A stretch of 64,000 bases of DNA from JAOUEA01 sp963790335 (GTDB taxonomy: Bacteria > Actinomycetota > UBA4738 > HRBIN12): positions 1-64,000 of the forward strand of contig CAWBOB010000001.1 in NCBI GenBank assembly GCA_963790335.1. The letters are read 5' to 3'. The position numbers were made by a program, and so were the translations under genes. Positions 27,989-35,587 of this stretch are shown piece after piece (the stretch's first letter is position 1; the number at the start of each line of letters is the position of its first letter). The notes under the pieces were generated by a model. The model searched no databases and was not told where the DNA came from. It saw only the letters and a program-made list of their open reading frames with translations.

Positions 27989-28438
27989 CTAGATCAGGTC
28001 GCGTCGGGCCAACTGGCTGCGCAGGGCTTCTGCGGCCTGGGTATCGCGGCGACTGAATGCCAGCTCCGTGCGTAACAGCGCGGTGGTCGCCACCGAATTG
28101 CCCCACTGGAACATCAGGAATCGATGCGCCGCCACCGAGTGAACACGAATGACCGACGGGTGCTCTAGCGCGATCGCGTCTCTGTGCAGATCAAGAGTCT
28201 CCGAAACGGCTTTCACGGTGTCGAGTTCGAGCGAGGCCTCGAAACGGAGATCGCACCGCGGAACCCAGCGGAGCCTCCGATCAGTGACCATAATGTCGGT
28301 CCACGCATGGCCGCCCGAGGCGACACCGCCCCGCTCCGTGATGTCCTCACACCTTCCGATCGCCATCGCGCGCTCCTCAGGGTCGAGGTGACTGCGAACC
28401 GAGGAATCGGATGCGGCAAGGAGATCACGGAGGGGCAC
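27989..28438 (-). CDS. Hypothetical protein with a PH-like domain
   Basis: A 149-residue soluble protein. The middle (ITERGGVASGGHAWTDIMVT, DRRLRWVPRCDLRFEASLEL) resembles the short bacterial PH-like domain found in YokE-type and SHOCT-type proteins, in which a TDRRL strand is followed by an arginine- or lysine-rich strand and a xxVxxV strand. The C-terminus (LLRTELAFSRRDTQAAEALR) is helical. Role unknown. The intergenic stretch to 27752 shows no gene. Confidence 0.6.
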   Translation of the reverse strand: MPLRDLLAASDSSVRSHLDPEERAMAIGRCEDITERGGVASGGHAWTDIMVTDRRLRWVPRCDLRFEASLELDTVKAVSETLDLHRDAIALEHPSVIRVHSVAAHRFLMFQWGNSVATTALLRTELAFSRRDTQAAEALRSQLARRDLI

Positions 28439-28495
28439 GACGCAAGGGTAGCGTCGCCCGCGTGCCCAGGCCTCACCGCTTGTTCGTAGGTACGG

Positions 28496-28849
28496 CTAGG
28501 TGGTGGTCGCGACAAGGGCCCCGAGCGCGACCCCCGCTACGATGAGGAACACGGCGAGAGGCACGATCAGGACCCCGCCCGATCCGACCTGAATAGGCTC
28601 ATGATGCGGCCCGCGCGATGCGCTGCTGGAACCGCGCCGCCGAATCATGATCACGCCAAAGACCGTGTATCCCACCGCGACGGCGAGCCTACCGCCTCCA
28701 ATAGCCCGGCGAGCTGGGGCCCATCGGCAGGACGAGAGTCCTTTCGGTGGCGCGCTGGCGGCATCGCTACTTGGTCGTTCCAAGGATCGGGCCAGCCACT
28801 GACTCGCCTCTTCTCGGCCACTTCTCAGCGAAACATCCCTTTCGCGCAT
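28496..28849 (-). CDS. Possible small two-helix membrane protein
   Basis: The C-terminal 65 residues hold two hydrophobic helices (LAVAVGYTVFGVIMI and VLIVPLAVFLIVAGVALGAL) joined by a basic loop, which looks like a genuine membrane protein. The first 50 residues look like non-coding translation, so the true start is probably internal and not ATG. It reads away from the ECF sigma gene and overlaps its likely promoter region. Confidence 0.4.
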   Translation of the reverse strand: MRERDVSLRSGREEASQWLARSLERPSSDAASAPPKGLSSCRWAPARRAIGGGRLAVAVGYTVFGVIMIRRRGSSSASRGPHHEPIQVGSGGVLIVPLAVFLIVAGVALGALVATTT

Positions 28850-28879
28850 CCATGTAACGTGCGAGCAGAGGAAGGCGCC

Positions 28880-29380
28880 GTGAGGATCCCGTTCGAGCTG
28901 GTCGAGACGAGGGCCCGTTTCGACACGTTCTTCGAAGAGGAGCGCGAGCGCCTGTTCAAGGCCCTCTACTTCGTCACCGGCAACCGCGAGGACGCGGAGG
29001 AGCTCACCCAGGATGCGTTCCTGGGTCTGTGGGAGCGCTGGGACGACATCGATCGGATCGACGACCCCACCGGCTACCTCTTCCGCGTCGCGCTGAACGG
29101 GTTTCGGATGCGGCGACGGCGAGCTGCCGTCGCGGTCCGGAAGCTCGTGCCGGTGAAGGAACCCTCGGACGCCTTCCTCGAGGCGGAGATGCGAGCGGAC
29201 GTTCGCCGGCTGCTCTTGGCGGTTACGCCGAGGCAGCGGGCTGCACTCCTGCTCGTGGATCTGCTCGGGTACTCATCAGAGCAGGCGGGAGCCATCCTGC
29301 GTGTCCGGCCGTCGACGGTGCGGGCACTCGCCACGCAGGGGCGACGAGCCCTTCGAACGGAAGGAGAGCGGGATGCCTGA
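28880..29380 (+). CDS. ECF RNA polymerase sigma factor
   Basis: A 166-residue extracytoplasmic-function sigma factor. Region 2 reads ERERLFKALYFVTGNREDAE, then ELTQDAFLGLWERWDDIDRI and NPTGYLFRVALNGF-like residues. Region 4 reads LLLAVTPRQRAALLLVDLLG followed by the helix-turn-helix YSSEQAGAILRVRPSTVRAL. Region 3 is absent as expected. The start is GTG with GAGGAAGG upstream. It overlaps the next gene by eight bases; such overlap usually marks a cognate anti-sigma factor. Confidence 0.92.
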   Translation: MRIPFELVETRARFDTFFEEERERLFKALYFVTGNREDAEELTQDAFLGLWERWDDIDRIDDPTGYLFRVALNGFRMRRRRAAVAVRKLVPVKEPSDAFLEAEMRADVRRLLLAVTPRQRAALLLVDLLGYSSEQAGAILRVRPSTVRALATQGRRALRTEGERDA

Positions 29381-30554
29381 CGTGCAGGAGGTGTTCCGCC
29401 TTTCGACGCAGAAGGTGCGCCAAGACCCCGGCGCGATGGAACGACAGCGCACGAGGCAGCGCAAGGCCGAACGGAATCGGAAGCTCGGAACCTTCGCAGT
29501 TGCGGCAACGATCGTGGTCGCGGCGGTCGGCGTGATCGTGTCGAGCATCCGAAATGAACCTGCGCCAGAGGTCGTCGACAAGCCCGGGATCTTCGCGCCC
29601 TTCACCGGGAGGATCATGTATCAAGACGATTGCACCACCCCGAACTGCTGGTTGGTGGATGGTGTGGGGGACGGAGGGATCTGGGGCATCGACCCTGCCG
29701 CGACCAAGCCGAAGCCGAAGCCGCTACCAGGCGACGAGATCGGCAGACCGGTCGGATGGTCGAATGACGGCACCGAACTGTTGTTGATCCGGGGCGAACC
29801 GAACAGGTTGATCCGGTCGGAAGCGAAAGGGCTCGACGGAGCCCTGATCCTCCTGCACGCCGACGGGACCGAGACGTCACTGCTGGGGCCGATTTCGCAG
29901 GGGGAGCTGCCGTACATCACCGCTGCGATCTCTCCCGACGGGTCGCAGGTGGCATACACGACCAGGACCGAGGACGGGGTCCCAGCCCAGCTGTACGAGA
30001 CGGACTCCGCCATGTACGTGATGAACGTCGAGAGCGGCCGAACCACCCTGCTCGTCGTGCCGAGCAAAGGGGATGTGTATCAGCCGACCTTCTCTCCGGA
30101 CGGAACCCAGATCGCCTACATCGACGGGGGGTACGACCACAGCCACAGCGTCTGGGTGGTCAATGTCGACGGAAGCGACCCACACATGATCGTCAGGAAC
30201 GAGCTGCTCTGGGGCTGGGATGCGGGTTGGGTGTTCGGCCTCGCGTGGTCCCCGACCGGTGATCGGATCGCGCTCGGGTTGCTCAGGGATCCTGCGGCCG
30301 GCATCTACACGTTCGCACCGGACGGCTCGGGGTTCACGCAAGTGATCCGAGACGCCGTCGCCCCTTCATGGTCGCCGGATGGGTCGCAGATCGCGTACAA
30401 GAGCTACGTCGTGAACCATCGCCCGTGCCCAGGAAACCCGAACCAGGATTGCGGGATCGAGGACTTGTCTGGCGGGCTAGGGGTCGCGGACGCCGATGGA
30501 TCGCATGCGCACACGTTCGGTGTTGGCGGTTCGGGACCGTGGATTCCCGCATGA
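29373..30554 (+). CDS. Membrane-anchored beta-propeller protein, candidate anti-sigma factor
   Basis: The 393-residue protein has a cytoplasmic N-terminus of about 39 residues (EVFRLSTQKVRQDPGAMERQ), one membrane helix (LGTFAVAATIVVAAVGVIV) and an outer domain with TolB/PD40-like propeller blades (AAISPDGSQVAYTTR, PTFSPDGTQIAYIDG, LAWSPTGDRIALGL, PSWSPDGSQIAYKS). The eight-base overlap with the ECF sigma gene and the type II membrane topology fit an anti-sigma factor whose outer propeller senses a ligand. No zinc-binding anti-sigma domain is seen in the short inner part, so this role is inference. Confidence 0.85.
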   Translation: MPDVQEVFRLSTQKVRQDPGAMERQRTRQRKAERNRKLGTFAVAATIVVAAVGVIVSSIRNEPAPEVVDKPGIFAPFTGRIMYQDDCTTPNCWLVDGVGDGGIWGIDPAATKPKPKPLPGDEIGRPVGWSNDGTELLLIRGEPNRLIRSEAKGLDGALILLHADGTETSLLGPISQGELPYITAAISPDGSQVAYTTRTEDGVPAQLYETDSAMYVMNVESGRTTLLVVPSKGDVYQPTFSPDGTQIAYIDGGYDHSHSVWVVNVDGSDPHMIVRNELLWGWDAGWVFGLAWSPTGDRIALGLLRDPAAGIYTFAPDGSGFTQVIRDAVAPSWSPDGSQIAYKSYVVNHRPCPGNPNQDCGIEDLSGGLGVADADGSHAHTFGVGGSGPWIPA

Positions 30555-30642
30555 TCAGGACATGGTGCTCGTTCACGCGTTCTCGCGGACCTCCTCTGGC
30601 GTCCTTCCGAACGCGAGCCCGCACCGAAGGAAGGACGTCAAG

Positions 30643-31074
30643 ATGAAGCGCACCATCATCGCGCTCGCGGCAGTCGTGGTCCTCACCGCGGGTATCGCCG
30701 TGGCAACGCCGAGTCGTGGCTTCACCGCCAAGCTTCTCGGCTCCGCCACGTTCGATTCGCTGTCGATCCAGGATTCCGAGCCAAGCACCGCGTTGTTCGT
30801 TCGTGTCGAGCAGGAAGTGGGCGGAACGTCGGGGTGGCACTCACATCCGGCGGACGTGTTCGTCCTCGTGAAGCAAGGACGCGTCGCGGTCAACGAAGAG
30901 GGAGATTGCACCCCGACCGTCTACACCAAGGGTGACATCTTCCATGAGGAGCCTGGTCACGTGCACAAGGCATCCAACGTCGGAGACGATGAGTTGGTCC
31001 TAGTCGCCACGTACCTCGGGTTGCCACCTGGTGCCGCACCGCTCACGGATGAGGCGAATCCCTGTCTCACCTGA
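30643..31074 (+). CDS. Exported cupin-domain protein
   Basis: A 143-residue protein with a signal peptide or anchor (MKRTIIALAAVVVLTAGIAV) and a single cupin barrel. The metal-binding histidines are in GTSGWHSHPADVFVLVKQG and EEPGHVHKASNVGDDE, with one cupin motif in each. It lies 88 bases after the propeller gene on the same strand and might be in the same regulon. AAGGAAGGACGTCAAG precedes the ATG. A strong hairpin follows. Confidence 0.85.
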   Translation: MKRTIIALAAVVVLTAGIAVATPSRGFTAKLLGSATFDSLSIQDSEPSTALFVRVEQEVGGTSGWHSHPADVFVLVKQGRVAVNEEGDCTPTVYTKGDIFHEEPGHVHKASNVGDDELVLVATYLGLPPGAAPLTDEANPCLT

Positions 31075-31084
31075 TCGGCGATCC

Positions 31085-31115
31085 GCGACGCGGGCTTGCA
31101 AGAATCCCGCGTCGC
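31085..31115 (+). terminator. Hairpin terminator after the cupin gene
   Basis: A perfect 10-bp stem (GCGACGCGGG pairing with CCCGCGTCGC) with an 11-base loop begins 10 bases after the stop codon. It is the likely end of the sigma/propeller/cupin transcript. Confidence 0.6.
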
Positions 31116-31279
31116 GCCACGTGTGATGCGCGGTGCCGGAGGCAGGAGTGACTCCGGCACCGTCTCACCTGTCGCAGGACCACTCAGCTCGTGTTCGTTG
31201 CGCCGGAGAGGGGCCCCCTCCGACACTCGAACGTCCGGCGTCCGGTGTGGCTCCCTTCCCTGCGGGCTTTCCGGTGTTC

Positions 31280-31470
31280 CGGACCCTTCGCATCCATGAC
31301 CTTCGCCATAGCAGCCGCGCTGCTGATCAAGAGGGCGCGCATCCGAAGGTGGTGCAAGAGCCTTCTCGGCCACTTCGATGCAGGTGGCGATGAACGTCTA
31401 CGGGCACCTGCTCCCGGACGATCTCGACCGCCTGGCCGACGACCTCGGCCGACGTGCGCGTGCTGCTCAT
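31280..31470 (+). pseudogene. Tyrosine recombinase C-terminal remnant beside tRNA-Met/Ile2
   Basis: Fragments of the catalytic domain of a phage-type integrase appear in three frames: RIHDLRHSS (first catalytic arginine), EGAHPKVVQ, SLLGHFDAG (the GH box) and MQVAMNVYGHLLPDDLDRLA (the catalytic tyrosine). At least three shifts separate them and the N-terminal two thirds of the protein are missing. It points at the 3' end of the tRNA gene 108 bases away, the normal place of an integrase in a tRNA-inserted element. The stretch 31116-31279 and 31471-31577 holds nothing else. Confidence 0.75.
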
Positions 31471-31577
31471 CTGTCCTCTTCGTGTCTTGAGCGGCTGGCG
31501 AGGTGCTCGAACTCGACCCCGCGACGGGCGGAAACGGTCCATGACCAGCACGTTTGCATTGTGGGGCGGCGGTTCGG

Positions 31578-31651
31578 TGGGGCGGGCAGGACTCGAACCT
31601 GCGACCGAGGGATTATGAGTCCCCTGCTCTAACCGACTGAGCTACCGCCCC
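31578..31651 (-). tRNA. tRNA with anticodon CAT (elongator Met or Ile2)
   Basis: The minus strand gives a complete cloverleaf: acceptor GGGGCGG with CCGCCCC, D-arm AGCTCAGTCGGTTAGAGC, anticodon loop CTCATAA, T-arm GCAGGTTCGAGTCCTGC. CCA is not encoded (ACCG follows). The G1-C72 pair rules out the initiator type. Whether it is elongator Met or a lysidine-modified Ile2 cannot be settled by eye. Confidence 0.95.
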
Positions 31652-31707
31652 GCGGGAACAGGGTACGACCAGCACGACGAGCCGCTCCGGAGGGACAGTG
31701 CGCTGCA

Positions 31708-33105
31708 CTACAGCGGGAAGCGAGCGATCGCGCGTCTCACGGCCGCGTTCACGTACTTGAACTCACCGAGTGCCCAGAGATGATCGCCGGTCACCTGGAT
31801 CTCCCACACGCCTCCGAAGGGGTTCGTGCCGGGGAAGTTCGGCCCGTCTGGGTCCTGGCCCTCGAAGTTCGGCGTGAACCCGCAGTCGAGATAGGCGGTC
31901 GTGGTGCTCGTCGCACCGCTCGTCACGACGCTCGATGTGCTCGTCTGGTTGACGTTGCGAAGGATGCCCAGCGCCCGCAGGTACCTCGAGTTGCCACAGA
32001 CCCGCATGAGCCCGTTGTACGTCGAGTGGCTGTTGATGCCGAGATGCCCTCCGATCGCGAGCGAATCGCCGTCTCCGAGCAGCGCGATGGCCTGCACGTT
32101 GCCACCCGTGCCGTACAGCCAGGTCCGGCTTCCGACGTCTCCGGTGTCGACGCGGAACGCGCCGACGAAGTTCGGGCCCTTGCCGCATCCCGCGAAGAGC
32201 CTGGTTGCCGTGGCGATGATGTCCCAGCAGATCTGCTTGCCACCGCTCGACGGGATCTGCCCGCCCGGCACGGTCCAGCCCGTGGGCGCTCCCGTGGTGG
32301 CGTCGAGGCGACCGACCGCCAGGCGTGGGGCGCCGCTGAGGGTCGTGAAGTTGCCGCCGGCGAAGATCGACTGACCGTCGGCGGACCACTCGATGTCGCG
32401 CATCGCACCGCTCGTCGTGCCCGGCTTGAAGGTGCGGTCGACGGCGCCCGCGTAGCTCAGCTTCGCGACCTTGCTCCGCCGCATGCCGCCGACGGTTCCG
32501 AACGCGCCGCTGATGTACAGCCCATCCGAAGCAGGCAGGATCTTCAGCACCTCGACCGCCGCGAGGTTCCCGCTCGGATCGCCGACGGAGACCGCGAACC
32601 CGGGGTCGACGGAGCCGGTGAGCGTGACGGGATCGATGTCGATCGCGGCGAGGTTGAGCCGCGGAGCGCCGTCGACGGCGTTGAACTGACCACCCACGTA
32701 GAGCGTGTCGCCGACGACGGCGAGCGCTTGCACGTCGAGCGTCTGCGTCGAGGCGGCCTGGAGCTGCGGCTTGAAGCTCGCGATGCCTTCGCCGGTTCGC
32801 ATGTCGATCGCCGCGAGCCCGGTCAGGCCTGTCACCTGTGGCCCGCTCGCGACCCCCGGCGACAGCACCTCACGGAGCTTCCGGAACGTGCCACCGATGA
32901 ACATGACGTCGCCGTACCGAGCCGTCGCATGGATCGCGTCGTTCGCCATCCAGGTGGAAGCGTCGGGATCCTGGCTCACGGCTGCGGCCGGAGCGCACAG
33001 CGTCGCCACGCTCACGAGCGCCACGATGGTCGATGCGATGACACGAGCGTGTCGGGGGGAAGCGCAACCGGGTCTCTCCTGAAGACGGGCTGCCAGCGTA
33101 GGCAC
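31708..33105 (-). CDS. Secreted DUF5122-type beta-propeller protein
   Basis: The 465-residue protein has an N-terminal hydrophobic export segment (ASTIVALVSVATLCAPAAAV). Repeating units of about 50-60 residues follow, with the delta-60/DUF5122 pattern FxGGxFxxLxGxxRxxLAxxD, for example VMFIGGTFRKL, LYVGGQFNAVDGAPRLNLAA, LYISGAFGTVGGMRRSKVAK and IFAGGNFTTLSGAPRLAVGR. This gives about six to seven propeller blades. Such proteins are exported and of unknown binding specificity. Two pairs of cysteines in the second half may form disulfides outside the cell. Confidence 0.85.
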   Translation of the reverse strand: MPTLAARLQERPGCASPRHARVIASTIVALVSVATLCAPAAAVSQDPDASTWMANDAIHATARYGDVMFIGGTFRKLREVLSPGVASGPQVTGLTGLAAIDMRTGEGIASFKPQLQAASTQTLDVQALAVVGDTLYVGGQFNAVDGAPRLNLAAIDIDPVTLTGSVDPGFAVSVGDPSGNLAAVEVLKILPASDGLYISGAFGTVGGMRRSKVAKLSYAGAVDRTFKPGTTSGAMRDIEWSADGQSIFAGGNFTTLSGAPRLAVGRLDATTGAPTGWTVPGGQIPSSGGKQICWDIIATATRLFAGCGKGPNFVGAFRVDTGDVGSRTWLYGTGGNVQAIALLGDGDSLAIGGHLGINSHSTYNGLMRVCGNSRYLRALGILRNVNQTSTSSVVTSGATSTTTAYLDCGFTPNFEGQDPDGPNFPGTNPFGGVWEIQVTGDHLWALGEFKYVNAAVRRAIARFPL

Positions 33106-33232
33106 TGCGGGTGCCCGGAGGGAACCGCCATACGTTCCAAGCCTTCCCGGCCGAACGGACTACCTGGCGGCCGACCGCGCCGGGCGTTTGGGAGGATGAC
33201 CGCACGACTCCGCGGAAGGATCGAGCACGCCG

Positions 33233-34624
33233 ATGACCGAGCAGCGCACCGAGTCCGATTCCAAGGGCGAGATCGCGGTCGATGCCCACCGCTACTGGGG
33301 AGCCCAGACCCAGCGCTCGCTCCACCACTTCTCGATCGGCCACCCCGACGCCGATCGCATGCCGATGGAGGTGGTCCGTGCCCAGGCCCTGCTGAAGAAG
33401 GCGGCGGCGCTCGTCAATCAGCGCTCGGGCGCGCTCGAGCCCCACCTCGCCGACCTCATCGTGCAGGCCGCCGACGAGGTGATCGACGGGCGGCTCGACG
33501 AGCACTTCCCGCTGTTCGTGTGGCAGACCGGGTCGGGCACACAGACGAACATGAACGTCAACGAGGTGATCTCCAATCGGGCGATCGAGCTCGACGGCGG
33601 CGATCTCGGCTCCAAGACGCCCGTGCACCCGAACGACCACGTGAACATGTCGCAGTCGAGCAACGACACGTTCCCGACCGCGATGCACATCGCCGCGGCG
33701 ACGGCGGTCACCGAGCGGCTGCTGCCGTCGGTCACGGCCCTGCGCGACGCGCTCGCCGCGAAGTCCGATGAGTTCGCCGACATCGTGAAGATCGGTCGCA
33801 CCCATCTGCAGGACGCGGTACCGCTCACGCTCGGTCAGGAGTTCTCCGGCTACGTCGCCCAGCTCGACGCCGGCATCGACCGGCTCGAGCTGGCGCTTCC
33901 GGGCCTCTACGAGCTCGCGGCCGGGGGCACCGCGGTCGGCACCGGCCTCAATGCCCCACCGGGGTTCGCCGAAGCGGTCGCGGCGGAACTCGCCGGGCTC
34001 ACGGGCCTGCCGTTCGTGACGGCGCCGAACAAGTTCGCAGCGCTCGCGTCCCACGATGCGCTCGTGTTCGCGAGCGGAGCCGAGACGACCCTCGCCGCGA
34101 GCCTCATGAAGATCGCCAACGACGTTCGATGGCTCGGCTCGGGACCGCGCAGCGGACTCGGTGAGCTCGTGCTTCCCGAGAACGAGCCCGGCTCGTCGAT
34201 CATGCCGGGCAAGGTCAACCCGACGCAGTCGGAGGCCGTGACCATGGTGGCGTGCCAGGTGATGGGCAACGACACCGCGATCACGATCGCCGGCTCGATG
34301 GGCAACTTCGAGCTCAACGTCTTCAAGCCCGTGATGATCCGCAACTTCCTGCATTCCACGGCGTTGCTCGCCGACGTCTGCCGCACGTTCCGCGAGTTCT
34401 GCGTCGAGGGGCTCAAGGCCGACCGTGAGCGCATCGACGAGCTGGTGGAGCGGTCGTTGATGCTCGTGACGGCCCTGGCTCCGACGATCGGCTACGACAA
34501 CGCTGCCGCGATCGCCGAGAAGGCCCACCGCGAGGGTCTGACGTTGAAGCAGGCCGCGGTAGCGCTCGGGCACCTCACCGAGGCTGAGTACGACGAGCGC
34601 GTACGCCCGGGCGACATGGTCTGA
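33233..34624 (+). CDS. fumC: Fumarate hydratase class II
   Basis: A 463-residue class II fumarase converting fumarate and malate in the citric acid cycle, a cytoplasmic homotetramer. The superfamily signature GSSIMPGKVNPTQSEAV is complete. The catalytic site residues lie in TGSGTQTNMNVNEVISNRA, HVNMSQSSNDTFPTAMH and GRTHLQDAVPLTLGQEFSGY. Length is normal and the frame is unbroken. The gene stands alone, with a sulfurtransferase gene convergent 9 bases after its stop. Confidence 0.96.
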   Translation: MTEQRTESDSKGEIAVDAHRYWGAQTQRSLHHFSIGHPDADRMPMEVVRAQALLKKAAALVNQRSGALEPHLADLIVQAADEVIDGRLDEHFPLFVWQTGSGTQTNMNVNEVISNRAIELDGGDLGSKTPVHPNDHVNMSQSSNDTFPTAMHIAAATAVTERLLPSVTALRDALAAKSDEFADIVKIGRTHLQDAVPLTLGQEFSGYVAQLDAGIDRLELALPGLYELAAGGTAVGTGLNAPPGFAEAVAAELAGLTGLPFVTAPNKFAALASHDALVFASGAETTLAASLMKIANDVRWLGSGPRSGLGELVLPENEPGSSIMPGKVNPTQSEAVTMVACQVMGNDTAITIAGSMGNFELNVFKPVMIRNFLHSTALLADVCRTFREFCVEGLKADRERIDELVERSLMLVTALAPTIGYDNAAAIAEKAHREGLTLKQAAVALGHLTEAEYDERVRPGDMV

Positions 34625-34633
34625 GAGCGACGC

Positions 34634-35497
34634 TCACGGCTGCGACCCGGCGTCGGCACCGACGGCCACGGGCCTCGCCGGGTCCGACACCCAGTCCGAC
34701 CATGACCCCACGTAGAGGCGTCCGAGGCCGAGACCCGCGCGTTCCATGGCGAACAGGGCGTATGACGCCGCGACGCCCGAGCCGCAGGAGGCGATGGCGG
34801 CACCGTCTCCACGCACGCCGAGCGACTCGAACCGCCGGCGAAGGGCTGAGGGTTCCAGGACCCTGCCGTTGGGATCGAGGTTGCCCATCGTCGGCGCGTT
34901 GAGCGCCCCCGGGATGTGCCCGGCGACCGGATCGATCGGCTCGACCTCTCCCCGGTAGCGTTCGGCAGCTCTGGCATCGAGCACCGGCGCCGAGCCGTCG
35001 CGGAGCGTGGCGATGATCGCCTCCGCCCCCACGACACGATCGGCGGGCCATGCCTGCGCGGTGAACGACGTGCTCGTGCCGGCCGCAGGCGCTCCGGTCT
35101 CGAGCGTCCCTCCGGTCTCGATCCACGTGTCGAGCGACGGAAGGTCGAGCAGCGCGACCCGGCGCCCGAGCACGCGCAGCATCCACCACAACCTCGCGGC
35201 GACCCACCCGCCGACATCGTCGTAGGCGACGACCGCGGATCCGTCGCCGATGCCGAGACGAGACATCGTCGCGGCGAACGCTGCGGGTGTCGGCAGCGGG
35301 TGCCGCCCGGGTCCGTCGAACGGCGGTGCGGCGAGATCGGCGTCGAGGTCGACGCAGACGGCGCCGGGAAGGTGGGAGCGAGCGAAGGCATCGCGGGCAT
35401 GGCCGCCGGGAGCCCATCGGACGTCGGCCACCACCAGGTCGTGCGACCGGTCGGGACCGGCCAGCGATGATCGCAGCCATGCCGGCTCGACGAGCAT
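34634..35497 (-). CDS. Thiosulfate/mercaptopyruvate sulfurtransferase (two rhodanese domains)
   Basis: The 287-residue protein has two rhodanese domains. The N-terminal one (residues 1-135) is the inactive type, with YDDVGGWVAARLWWMLR where the active loop would be. The C-terminal one carries the catalytic cysteine in the loop ASCGSGVAAS, preceded by LDARAAERYRGEVEPIDPVA and GHIPGALNAP. The layout is that of bacterial SseA/TST enzymes transferring sulfur to cyanide or thiols. I chose the ATG at 35497; a GTG five codons upstream is possible. Confidence 0.9.
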   Translation of the reverse strand: MLVEPAWLRSSLAGPDRSHDLVVADVRWAPGGHARDAFARSHLPGAVCVDLDADLAAPPFDGPGRHPLPTPAAFAATMSRLGIGDGSAVVAYDDVGGWVAARLWWMLRVLGRRVALLDLPSLDTWIETGGTLETGAPAAGTSTSFTAQAWPADRVVGAEAIIATLRDGSAPVLDARAAERYRGEVEPIDPVAGHIPGALNAPTMGNLDPNGRVLEPSALRRRFESLGVRGDGAAIASCGSGVAASYALFAMERAGLGLGRLYVGSWSDWVSDPARPVAVGADAGSQP

Positions 35498-35587
35498 GCC
35501 GGGGAGCTCCACGAACCAAGGATAGCCAGCCGGACCGACCCGATCGATGGGTGGCACACGCAGGCCGGCACCTCGTATCGTCACGGC

